Shown: piece after piece, positions 1-9,990 of the stretch
How the letters are laid out: every line of letters begins with the position of its first letter
How positions within the stretch are numbered: position 1 is the stretch's first letter
Origin: Myxococcales bacterium
Lineage (GTDB): Bacteria > Myxococcota_A > Polyangia > Polyangiales > Polyangiaceae
Length of the DNA: 64,000 nt
Assembly (NCBI GenBank): GCA_016703425.1
Contig: JADJCA010000009.1
Coordinates: forward strand, 310,001-374,000
Direction of reading: 5' to 3'
Notes under the pieces: generated by a model
What the model saw: only the letters and a program-made list of their open reading frames with translations
Told to the model about the DNA's origin: nothing
Database searches by the model: none
Made by a program: the position numbers and the translations under genes

Positions 1-459
1 GAGGAAGCGAAGCGGAAGAAGAACGTCCTCATCGCCCGGAAGAAGCGAGCCGAGGCGCAGAAGGCCATTCAAGAGACGATGAGCGGTCTCAAGGATCAGA
101 GCGCCTTCGAGACCTTCGATCGCATGGCGCAGAAGGTCGATCAGCTCGAAGCCGAGGCGGAAGCCGGGGCCGAGCTATCCGAGGAGTACACGGGCGACGT
201 CCTGGCGTCGAAGTTCAAGGACCTTGAGAAGTCGTCGGAGGCCGATGAAGAACTCTTGGCGCTGAAGCGCAAGATGGGGCTCGCGCCACCGGAGGCGCCC
301 AAGGCGGAAGCGCCGAAGGCCGCGGCCGGCGCCCGCGTCGACGCCAGCCCCGAGGCTAAGCAGGCGGAGCTCACCCGCGCCGAACAAGAGGAGCTCGCGG
401 CGGCGCTCGAAGAGCTCGAAGCCGAGCAGGTCGCGCAGCAGCGCAAAGCGGGTTCATGA
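1..459 (+). CDS. pspA: PspA/IM30-family protein, C-terminal part
   Basis: The frame is open from the first base, so the N-terminus lies outside the window; about 152 residues remain. The visible part is strongly charged and helical (for example FETFDRMAQKVDQLEAEAEA), as in the coiled-coil hairpin of PspA/IM30/Vipp1, membrane-stress proteins that coat the inner face of the damaged cytoplasmic membrane. It then has an Ala/Pro-rich linker of about 20 residues and a last Glu-rich helix, which makes the C-terminus longer than that of E. coli PspA. The stop codon overlaps the start of the cation ATPase gene (ATGA, 456-459), so the two are probably translationally coupled. Family assignment is from overall character and is fairly safe; the function is inferred from the family. 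Confidence 0.75.
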   Translation, partial: EEAKRKKNVLIARKKRAEAQKAIQETMSGLKDQSAFETFDRMAQKVDQLEAEAEAGAELSEEYTGDVLASKFKDLEKSSEADEELLALKRKMGLAPPEAPKAEAPKAAAGARVDASPEAKQAELTRAEQEELAAALEELEAEQVAQQRKAGS

Positions 460-3296
460 CGACAAAAGGCCCCGCGGCGTCCCTCGCGCCAACCCCTCAA
501 TCGTCCCCCTCGAGCACGGGCTCTCCGCGCGACCACGTCGCCCACTCGCTCGACTGCGATGCGCTCGTCGCGCACTACGCGACGAACCTCGACAAGGGCC
601 TCACGACGGCCGAAGCGACGGCGCGCCTCGCCAAAGACGGAAAGAACGAGCTGCCACCGCCGCCGTCGCCGAGCGCCTGGAAGCGTATCCTCGCGCAGTT
701 CGCCAACCCGATCGTTCTCACGCTGCTGGTCGCGGCCATCATCGCGCTTGTCGAGGGCATGAGCCGCTCCAACGAGCCGGCCCTCTCGCGCTTCGGCGAT
801 GCCATCGCGATCTTCCTGATCGTGGGACTGAACGCCGTCTTGGGTTTCTACCAAGAGCGCCAAGCGGAAGCGGCCCTCGAGGCGCTGCAGAAGATGCAGA
901 CGCCAAACGCGCGCGTGCGCCGCGACGACAAGGTCGCCGTCGTGCCCGCCGCGGAGCTGGTCGCGGGTGACGTGCTCGAGCTCGAGGCCGGCGACGCCAT
1001 CCCCGCCGACGCTCGCGTGGTGCAGTCGATCGACATGGCGGCGGAAGAGTCGGCCTTGACCGGGGAGTCCGTTCCCGTGGGAAAGGACGCGGCCGCGCTG
1101 GTGCCGGAAGACGCGCCCTTGGGCGATCGAACCACGATGTTGTTCGTCGGTACCAACGTCGTGCGCGGCAAGGGCCGCGCTGTCGTTGTGGCCACGGCGG
1201 TGCGCACCGAGCTCGGCAAGCTCTCTGAATTGATGCGCCAGGCAGAGCCCGGCAAGACCCCTCTGGAAGAGAAGCTCGAGGTCTTTGGACAGAAGATCCT
1301 CTGGGCGTGCCTCCTCTTGTCGGCGCTGCTGTTCATCCGTGGTCTCACCAAGGGCGATCGGAGCTGGACGGAGCTGCTGCTCGAAGCTGTCAGCCTCGCC
1401 GTCGCAGCAATTCCTGAGGGCCTGCCGGCGATCACCACCATCACTCTCGCCCTTGGCATGCAGCGCATGGCGAAGCGCGGTGCGATCATTCGCAAGCTGG
1501 CGGCCGTGGAGACGCTGGGTGCGGCCACCGTCATTTGCTCCGACAAGACGGGCACGCTCACGCAAAACGAGATGACGGTCCGGGAGATCTACGCCGGCGG
1601 CGCGAACTACAACGTCACGGGCGTCGGCTACGATCCGCGCGGCGAAGTCCAGGAGGCCGGCGGCGCGGCCGTGTCGGTGCCTGACAAACCGCTAAGGCAC
1701 CTCCTCGAAATCGTTGCACTTTGCAACAACGCGACCATCGACATCAACAGCGAAGGGACGTGGAAAGGCATCGGCGACCCCACGGAGGCGGCGCTCCTCA
1801 CGCTCGCGGCCAAGGGCGGCCTTCCGCGCGAATCGCTCACGCCGGGGCATCAGCTCCTCAAGGAAGTGCCCTTCGACAGTGATCGCAAGCGCATGACGAT
1901 CCTGACGCTCGACGCCAAGGGGCGCGAAATCGTCCACACGAAGGGCGGGGCAGAAGTGCTTCTCCCGATGTGCACCCGTGTGGATACGGACGGTGGCGTG
2001 ACCGCGCTCGACGACGAGACGCGCAAGCGCATCAACGAACAAGTGGAGCGCATGTCGAGCGCTTCCTTGCGTGTACTCGCCGTGGCGCGGCGCGTCCTTC
2101 GCTCGAGCGAAGAGCGGCTCGTGGTCGACTTGAACGACCACGACGACATCGAGAAGGATCTCACGTTCGTGGGTCTCGTCGGCATGATCGACCCGCCCCG
2201 CGAGGGCGTGAAGGAGGCGGTCCAAGCCTGCGCCGATGCTCACGTCAGCGCCGTGATGATCACGGGCGATCACAAGCTCACGGCGATGGCCATCGCCCGC
2301 GAGTTGGGTCTCTTCCCGGAGGGAGCCGAGGCGCGCACCGGCGCCGAGCTCACGAAGATGACCGACCAGGAGCTCGAGGAGTGCGTCGACCGCGTGCGCG
2401 TCTTCGCGCGCGTCACGGCCGAGCAGAAGCTCCGCATCGTGAGGGCCTTCAAGGCTCGCGGCCACGTTGTCGCGATGACCGGCGACGGAGTCAACGACGC
2501 GCCGGCGCTTCGCGAGGCTCATATCGGCGTGGCCATGGGGAAGGGCGGGACCGACGTCGCGCGTCAGGCCGCCGATATGGTCATCGCCGACGACAACTTC
2601 GCCACCATCGTCCACGCGGTCCGCGAAGGCCGGGCCATCTACCGGAACATCCAGAAGTTCATCTACTTCTTACTCTCGTCGAACGCCGGCCTGGTGGTCG
2701 CGGTGTTCGTCGCCTCGTTCCTCCCGAACGTGCACCCGCTGACGCCGCTGATGATCCTGTGGATCAACCTGGTCACCAACGGTCTGCCGGCGCTCGCGCT
2801 CGGCATCGACGCCCCCGATGACTCCCAGATGCACGAGCCGCCGCGCCGCAACGATACGGGGCTGCTTCGACCGCGCGAGTACGCGGGCATCATCCTCGTG
2901 GGCCTCTTCATGGGTGGGTGCGGCATCGCTTGCTACCTCTGGCCCTGGTCCGTGGGCGAGAGCTTGAAGCACGACTACGGCCGCGCGGTAGCCTTCTCGC
3001 TCTTGGCCCTCAGTCCCCTCTTTCACGCGTTCAACTGCCGCTCATCGCGCGTGTCGATCCTTGGCCTCAAGCCCATCGTGTTCTTGCCGCTGGTCCTGGC
3101 CGTGGCTGTGAGCGCCGGTATCCACCTGCTCGCGGTCTTGGTCCCCGGGCTCCGGCCCGTCTTCAAGACCCTGCCCATGTCGTCAAACGACTGGCTTGTC
3201 CTGGTCGCGCTGTCGGCATCGATCATCCCGGTCGTCGAGCTCGTGAAGCTCGTCACGCGGCCATCACCAGACGTGAAGAAGAGCGCCACCGCCTGA
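456..3296 (+). CDS. P-type (P2, Ca2+-like) cation-transporting ATPase
   Basis: Full-length 946-residue P-type ATPase. An N-terminal cation-ATPase domain is followed by TM helices, the actuator-domain TGES motif near residue 203, M4 with PEGLP near 320, the phosphorylation motif CSDKTGTLT with Asp363, the hinge motif TGDGVNDAPAL near 675, and six C-terminal TM helices. PEGLP in M4 and NLVTNGLPA in M6 place it in the SERCA/PMR1-like P2 group, which exports Ca2+ (some members Mn2+ or Na+) from the cytosol at the cost of ATP. M6 has Asn where SERCA has the Ca2+ ligand Asp800, so the ion is not certain. It starts at the ATG that overlaps the upstream PspA-like stop, which suggests a shared membrane-stress transcript. 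Confidence 0.93.
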   Translation: MTTKGPAASLAPTPQSSPSSTGSPRDHVAHSLDCDALVAHYATNLDKGLTTAEATARLAKDGKNELPPPPSPSAWKRILAQFANPIVLTLLVAAIIALVEGMSRSNEPALSRFGDAIAIFLIVGLNAVLGFYQERQAEAALEALQKMQTPNARVRRDDKVAVVPAAELVAGDVLELEAGDAIPADARVVQSIDMAAEESALTGESVPVGKDAAALVPEDAPLGDRTTMLFVGTNVVRGKGRAVVVATAVRTELGKLSELMRQAEPGKTPLEEKLEVFGQKILWACLLLSALLFIRGLTKGDRSWTELLLEAVSLAVAAIPEGLPAITTITLALGMQRMAKRGAIIRKLAAVETLGAATVICSDKTGTLTQNEMTVREIYAGGANYNVTGVGYDPRGEVQEAGGAAVSVPDKPLRHLLEIVALCNNATIDINSEGTWKGIGDPTEAALLTLAAKGGLPRESLTPGHQLLKEVPFDSDRKRMTILTLDAKGREIVHTKGGAEVLLPMCTRVDTDGGVTALDDETRKRINEQVERMSSASLRVLAVARRVLRSSEERLVVDLNDHDDIEKDLTFVGLVGMIDPPREGVKEAVQACADAHVSAVMITGDHKLTAMAIARELGLFPEGAEARTGAELTKMTDQELEECVDRVRVFARVTAEQKLRIVRAFKARGHVVAMTGDGVNDAPALREAHIGVAMGKGGTDVARQAADMVIADDNFATIVHAVREGRAIYRNIQKFIYFLLSSNAGLVVAVFVASFLPNVHPLTPLMILWINLVTNGLPALALGIDAPDDSQMHEPPRRNDTGLLRPREYAGIILVGLFMGGCGIACYLWPWSVGESLKHDYGRAVAFSLLALSPLFHAFNCRSSRVSILGLKPIVFLPLVLAVAVSAGIHLLAVLVPGLRPVFKTLPMSSNDWLVLVALSASIIPVVELVKLVTRPSPDVKKSATA

Positions 3297-3322
3297 AGTC
3301 CTAGCCACGCTCCGGGGATTCC

Positions 3323-5377
3323 ATGTTTACGTCGCCGCGTTTCGCCGCCCGAGCCCGCCCGTATTCTGTCGCTCCCTGGAGCGTGCCGCTGCTCCTCGCC
3401 GTCGCCTCGTGCGGCGGAGCGCCCGCCGCGGCGCCGGTGCAAGCGGGGCAAAGGAGCGCCAACGAATCCGTCGGCGAGGCGATGGTCGCCCAGGGTGGAA
3501 CGTCGGCCCTCGGGAGCAACGCCACGGCGGGCGCCTCGCTCGCGACGTCGTTGAAGGCCGAGCTCTTGCCGAAAGACTCGAAGCTCAAGATGGACGGCGT
3601 CCTGCTCGAGTGGCCTCAGCGCACCGCCGCTGAGGTCATCGTGAAGGGCACGCCGAAGGTGAAGTTCTCCGCGGCCGTGCAGTACGACGCCGAGCGCATC
3701 TACGTGGGCGGCGACATCGGCGACAAGGGCTTCGTCGCGGGTCGCTCCGCGGCGTCGCTCATCATCGCGTTTCCCAGCGGCGGCGGCGCTTACGCGACCT
3801 ACGAGGTGCGCTTCGAGCCGGGCCAAGCCGGTGAGAGCGCGGGCAGCGTCAAGCTCCGCGGACAGGCCGTCTCTGGCGCGAAGATCGTCGAAGCGCCGAA
3901 CGACGGCGGCGTGAGCTTCGAAGCGTCGCTTCCGTGGAGCACGTTCCCAGAGGCCGCGCAGCTCCGCGTGGGCCTGCGCGGCGCGCTCCACTACGCCGAC
4001 GCGACGGGCAGCATCCTCGCGACCGGCGAGGGCGACGCGAGCGACGCCAAACGACTGCCGGCGCTGCCGACGGAGCCAGAGCAGGCGCTCGTCGACGCGC
4101 TCTTGGCGCCGAAGGGCCTCATTCGTGAGGCGCCGAAGTTCGAGCTCTACGCAGACGTGGCCGGCGACGCCATGAAGGAGCGGGTGTCCGTCTTCGGCAA
4201 CTACTTCACGATCTGCGGCCCCGGCTACCGCGAAGGGCGCGAGTTCTTCTTCCGCGATCTCGGCGCCGAGCTCGTGCAGCTCGAGGCGCGCGATCTGACG
4301 GGACGCGGCAAGGCCGATCTGGTGGTCCGCCGTCGCTACAATACCAAGGGCGGCAGCCGCGAGCACTTCGAGGTGTGGAGCCTGCTCGGCGGCGCCGAGC
4401 CGGTCACCACCTTCGCCCACGAGATCCTCGTTACCGACGGAACGCGCAAGGTCACCAACGCGGTGCGGGCCGGCGCCAAGGAGATCGAGATCAGCACGGC
4501 GGCGCCGGTGGGTTTTAGCGTCCAAACGTACAAGGAGCCGGTGACCACCGACGTCGAGCCCGTTCTCCTGCCTTGGGGCGCCGTGAAGTCCCGGTCCTTT
4601 CGCTTCGACGGCACCAAGTTCGTTCGGGCGAAGGAGGTCGCGCAGGCCGCCGAGGCGGCGCCCGCCGAGAAGCCCGCCAACGCCGTCACGCAGACCGTGG
4701 CGGCGGCGCCGCCGACGCCGGTTCAGAAGAAGGGCGGCGACACGGCCAAGCAGCTCCTCGAGCAGTTCAAGAAGGAGCGCGGCGTCGCCGACGACGTGAA
4801 GCCCAAGACCGACACGCTCGTGCACGTCGCCGAGGACGCTCGCCCCGAACGCGTGATGCTCATCGGGCGCGACATCGTGGTCTTCGGGCCTGGCTTCAAA
4901 GGCGGCACAAGCTACGCGTACCTGACGCTGTCGCAGTTCGAGTCGGAAGGTGACGTGCGGGAGATGACGACGCGCGACCTGAACGGCGACGGCGCGGCGG
5001 ACCTCATCGTCCGCGGCGTGCGCCGCGTCGAAGCGCAAGGGGCGAGCAAGCAAGGGGCGGCGAAGGTCGAGCTCGAGACGTTGTTCGTCTACAGCGTGAC
5101 GGCGCAAGGGATCACCCGCGTGTTCGGCATCGAGACGGCGCGCGAGGTCGGCGCAAAGCGAGTGCAAGGCCTCGTGCAGTTCGTCCCCGCGAAGGGCGGA
5201 AAGACCTTCGAGGTCGACGTACGCCCGGGACGAGCCGTTGGCTGGACTGACAAGACCTACCCCTGGGGCCAAGAGCAACCGGGCACCGGCGCGCTCGAAC
5301 CGTTGCTGTTGCCTTGGGGCGGCGTGGCGTCGCTGCGGTACGCGTGGGACGGGTCGAAGTTCGCGCTCTCGCGCTGA
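3323..5377 (+). CDS. lipoprotein with CBM9-like and FG-GAP-like segments
   Basis: 684 residues. The N-terminus has an unusually long basic part, then a hydrophobic stretch and the lipobox LAVASC with Cys30, so it is a predicted lipoprotein exported by Sec and anchored in the outer membrane or periplasm. Residues about 75-230 resemble a CBM9/DOMON-type beta-sandwich (KMDGVLLEWPQ, then YDAERIYVGGDIGDKGF). The rest contains two copies of a module with Asp-rich loops such as DLTGRGKADLVV and DLNGDGAADLIV, as in VCBS/FG-GAP-type repeats, each ending in a similar LLPWGxV-SxRxxxDGxKF segment. That internal duplication is visible directly. No catalytic motif is apparent and the function is unknown. 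It follows the ATPase by 26 bp on the same strand. Confidence 0.8.
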   Translation: MFTSPRFAARARPYSVAPWSVPLLLAVASCGGAPAAAPVQAGQRSANESVGEAMVAQGGTSALGSNATAGASLATSLKAELLPKDSKLKMDGVLLEWPQRTAAEVIVKGTPKVKFSAAVQYDAERIYVGGDIGDKGFVAGRSAASLIIAFPSGGGAYATYEVRFEPGQAGESAGSVKLRGQAVSGAKIVEAPNDGGVSFEASLPWSTFPEAAQLRVGLRGALHYADATGSILATGEGDASDAKRLPALPTEPEQALVDALLAPKGLIREAPKFELYADVAGDAMKERVSVFGNYFTICGPGYREGREFFFRDLGAELVQLEARDLTGRGKADLVVRRRYNTKGGSREHFEVWSLLGGAEPVTTFAHEILVTDGTRKVTNAVRAGAKEIEISTAAPVGFSVQTYKEPVTTDVEPVLLPWGAVKSRSFRFDGTKFVRAKEVAQAAEAAPAEKPANAVTQTVAAAPPTPVQKKGGDTAKQLLEQFKKERGVADDVKPKTDTLVHVAEDARPERVMLIGRDIVVFGPGFKGGTSYAYLTLSQFESEGDVREMTTRDLNGDGAADLIVRGVRRVEAQGASKQGAAKVELETLFVYSVTAQGITRVFGIETAREVGAKRVQGLVQFVPAKGGKTFEVDVRPGRAVGWTDKTYPWGQEQPGTGALEPLLLPWGGVASLRYAWDGSKFALSR

Positions 5378-5410
5378 GCCCCTGCAGGGACATTCGGCTA
5401 ACCTGCACCC

Positions 5411-6921
5411 ATGCAGGCCGATCACGCCTACGCCGAGCTGCTCCTCCACTTTCGAAGCCACGCGCTCATCGACTCCGCGAAGAACGTCCTCGAGTGGGAC
5501 GGCGAGACGATGTTGCCGGAGGGTGGCGTCGCGCATCGAGGGGACCAGATCGCGGAGCTCGCGGGCATCGCGCACGAGAAGTTCATCGCGCCGCGAGCCC
5601 TCGAGCGACTCGAGGAGCTCTCCAGCACCGACCTGGCGAGGGGCACCGGCGAGAGGGCCACGAACCTGCGTGAGTGGCGACGCTCGACGTCACGAAAGTG
5701 TCGCCTCGAGCGCAAGCTCGTCGAGCGCACCGCGCGGCTCACCTCCGTCGCCCAGCACGCTTGGGCGAGCGCCCGCAAAGCCGACGACTTCGCGGCCTTC
5801 CTGCCGCACCTCGAAGCGGTGCTCCAAGCAAAGCGCGAGGAGGGCGCGGCGCTCGCCGTGGACCACGAGACGCCATGGGAGGCGCTGCTCCAGGAGTTCG
5901 AGCCTGGCATGACCGCGGCGTCGATCGATTCGCTCTTCCTCCCCTCGCGCGCGAGCTCCGCGCGCTCCTCGGGCGGGTCCGCGGCGCCGCTGTCCAACCG
6001 CGGAGCGACGTTTTGCGACGCCGCGTCGAGGTGGGAGCGCAGCGACGCTTCGCGGAATCCGTCATCACGCGACTCGGCTTCGACTGGCGGCGCGGTCGCC
6101 TCGACACGTCGGCCCACCCCTTCAGCACGCACCTCGGCCCCGACGACACCCGAATCACGACGCGCTTCTACGAGGAGGACCTCCAGGAAGGCCTCTTTGG
6201 AGCGCTCCACGAGGCGGGCCACGCGCTCTACGATCAGGGCCTGCCGGTTTCGGCCTTCGGGACGCCGCGCGGCGAGGCCGCGTCCTACGGAGTGCACGAG
6301 TCCCAGTCGCGACTCTGGGAGAACTTCGTCGGCCGCAGTCCCGGCTTCTGGCGATGCCTCTACGGCGAGCTGCGCCGCACTTGGCCCGGCACCCTCGACG
6401 ACGTGCCCGAGCATGACTTCGTCGGAGCCATCAACGCCGTGGAGCCGGGGCCGAATCGGGTGCGCGCCGACGAAGTGACCTACAACCTCCACGTCGTCGT
6501 CCGCACGGAGCTGGAGCGCGCGCTCCTCGCGGGCGATCTCGCGGCGCGCGAGCTGCCGGGCGCGTGGAACGAGGCGTACCTGAGGGAGCTCGGCGTCCCG
6601 CCCTCGAGCGACGCCGAGGGCTGCCTGCAAGACGGACACTGGAGCGCCGGGCTCTTCGGCTATTTCCCCACGTACACGTTTGGAAACCTCATGGCGGCTG
6701 AGTTCTTCGCCGCCGCCGAGCGCGCGACCGGCGACCTCGAGGAGGCCTTCTGCCGTGGCGACTTTGCTTCGCTGCTCTCGTGGCTCCGCGCGAATGTGCA
6801 CCGCCACGGAAAGACGTTCCCCGCGCCGGCCCTCCTCGAACGCGCCACCGGCTCCGTGCTCGGCCATCGAACGCTGGTCGACGCGCTGACGAAGAAGTGC
6901 GCCCTCGTCTACCGGTTCTGA
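5411..6921 (+). CDS. M32 family carboxypeptidase (carboxypeptidase Taq), frameshifted
   Basis: Metallocarboxypeptidase of the Taq/M32 family, removing C-terminal residues from peptides in the cytoplasm. The N-terminal half reads in frame from the ATG at 5411 (NVLEWDGETMLPEGG, later ADDFAAFLPHLEAVLQAKRE and EFEPGMTAASIDSLF). The C-terminal half is one frame back from about 5940 on (PPLARELRALLGRV, SAHPFSTHLGPDDTRITTRF, then the zinc motif HEAGH at 6208-6222 and the SYGVHESQSRLWEN segment). One missing base near 5938-5945 would join them. A second pair of compensating shifts may lie near 5690-5715, where the other frame reads DVTKV, as expected for the family. All family landmarks are present, so either the gene is recently inactivated or the sequence has indel errors. 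Confidence 0.85.
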
Positions 6922-6928
6922 AGAAGAC

Positions 6929-8308
<1,380 letters not shown>

Positions 8309-8377
8309 GGCCGAGAGGAATATATCGCAAGCGACGCTTGCGAAAGTCCAAGGCGCGCTGCTACTGACACTCGACCG

Positions 8378-9898
8378 ATGGGCTATCCGCTCCAGCTCGC
8401 CCTCCGCTACATGGCGTCGAAGAAGGGCGCGTTTGTCTCGCTCGGCACCGCCTTCGCGATGTTGGGGGTGATTCTCGGGGTGGCCGCGCTCTCCATCGTG
8501 ATGAGCGTCACGGGCGGATTCAAAGACCAGTTCCGCGAGAAGGTGCTGGGCGTCAACGCGCACGTGCTGGTGCTCAAGTACTCCATCGACTTTCGCGAAT
8601 ACCGCGACGTCATGGCCAAGGTAGAGAAGGTGCCTGGGGTCACCGGCGTGGCACCCTTCATCATCAACCCGATGATGGTGACGCGCGGCGACCGGACGGC
8701 GACGGGCGTGCTCTTGAAGGGCGTCGACCCCGATCTCATGCGCAAGGTCCTGGACCTACCCAAGCACATGGTCAAAGGCTCGCTCGACGGCCTAAGGCGG
8801 CCTGGCGCGAAGGCGCCGGAGCGGGCGAGCGACGCGAACCGGGAGAACCTATTTCGCCCTCTCGATCGGGACGCAGGCACCGAAGGTTTTCTCGACGTCC
8901 TCAGGCGCGAGATCGACAAGGACGACCAAAAGGCAGCCGCTCTGGCCAGCGCGGCGCCGGAGAATGCGCCGGTCCCGGGCGGCCCCGTCGGCGACGTCAC
9001 GCCGCAGGGCGGGTTTCAGAGCCAGTTGCCGACCGACGACGTGCCGCTACCGGGCCTCGACGACGATCCTTGCTCCAAGGAAGGCGTCGACGAGCGGCTG
9101 CCGGGCATCGTCATCGGCCGCTCGCTCGGTGTGCAGCTCGGCGCCGACATCGGTCAATGCGTTCAAGTCACGAGCCCAATGATCGGCTTCAGCTTCGGCG
9201 CCTCCGGCGCGAGGCCGGCCATCGCAAAACAGTTCCGCGTCGTCGGAATGTTCGAGGCCGGCTTCGATCAATACGACTCGAAGCTCGTCTACACGGACAT
9301 CTTCGAGGCCCAGGCGTTCTACGACCAAGGCGACAGCGTCACCGGTGTCGAGATGAAGGTCGCAACGATTGACGACGCGGGAACGATCGCGCGGTCCATC
9401 GACGCTCTGCTCGGCAACAGCGTCTATCACACGATGGACTGGATGGAGCTCAACCGCGGTCTCTTTACGGCGCTCCTCATCCAGCAGATCGCCATGAGCG
9501 TGGTGCTGGCGCTCATCCTCGTCGTCGCCGCCTTCACGGTGGTCGCGACCTTGATCATGGTGGTCTTGGACAAGAAGAAGGAGATTGCCCTCCTCAAGGC
9601 GCTCGGCGCCAGCGACGCGGCGGTCCTTCGGATCTTTCTCTACCAGGGCGCCATCATCGGCATCGTGGGCACAGCGCTGGGTCTGATCCTCGGCTACGCG
9701 GCCTGTCGACTCCTCTTGGCGTACGGCTTTCCTCTGGACCCGAAGGTCTATTTCATTTCGCACCTCCCGGTGAACCTCCGGCCGACGGAGTTCGTGATCA
9801 CGGGCTGCCTCGCCGTGGGCTGCTGCCTCATCGCGACGGCCTTCCCAGCGCTCTACGCGGCGCGGATGCGGCCCTCCGAGGGCCTTCGCGCCGAGTAG
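8378..9898 (+). CDS. LolC/LolE-family ABC transporter permease
   Basis: Start chosen at ATG 8378 (MGYPLQLALRYMASKKGAF), which matches the LolC/E N-terminus; upstream codons in this frame overlap the divergent kinase. 506 residues with TM1 near 20-42, a large periplasmic domain, and three C-terminal TM helices of the FtsX/MacB type (LALILVVAAFTVVATLIMVVLDKKKEIALLKALGAS carries the conserved cytoplasmic loop). LolC/E with the ATPase LolD releases lipoproteins from the inner membrane to LolA. Between LDLPKHMVKGSL and LPGIVIGRSLG lies an extra low-complexity insert of roughly 90 residues (8790-9100) rich in Asp, Pro and Gly, which E. coli LolC/E lacks. No lolD gene is adjacent in this window. Confidence 0.88.
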   Translation: MGYPLQLALRYMASKKGAFVSLGTAFAMLGVILGVAALSIVMSVTGGFKDQFREKVLGVNAHVLVLKYSIDFREYRDVMAKVEKVPGVTGVAPFIINPMMVTRGDRTATGVLLKGVDPDLMRKVLDLPKHMVKGSLDGLRRPGAKAPERASDANRENLFRPLDRDAGTEGFLDVLRREIDKDDQKAAALASAAPENAPVPGGPVGDVTPQGGFQSQLPTDDVPLPGLDDDPCSKEGVDERLPGIVIGRSLGVQLGADIGQCVQVTSPMIGFSFGASGARPAIAKQFRVVGMFEAGFDQYDSKLVYTDIFEAQAFYDQGDSVTGVEMKVATIDDAGTIARSIDALLGNSVYHTMDWMELNRGLFTALLIQQIAMSVVLALILVVAAFTVVATLIMVVLDKKKEIALLKALGASDAAVLRIFLYQGAIIGIVGTALGLILGYAACRLLLAYGFPLDPKVYFISHLPVNLRPTEFVITGCLAVGCCLIATAFPALYAARMRPSEGLRAE

Positions 9899-9990
9899 TG
9901 GCGCCCGCCACCGCCTGGTGGGAAAAGCACTGTCGGAGCGGTTCACGTTGACCGTGCACGGTAGCGCTCGGTACGCTCCGCCTTCTTCCC

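Noticed and set aside
3023..5575. Very long minus-strand open frame (850 codons) opposite the lipoprotein gene
   Set aside because: High-GC shadow: Arg/Leu/Ala-rich, no family features, and the plus strand has a clear signal peptide and domains.
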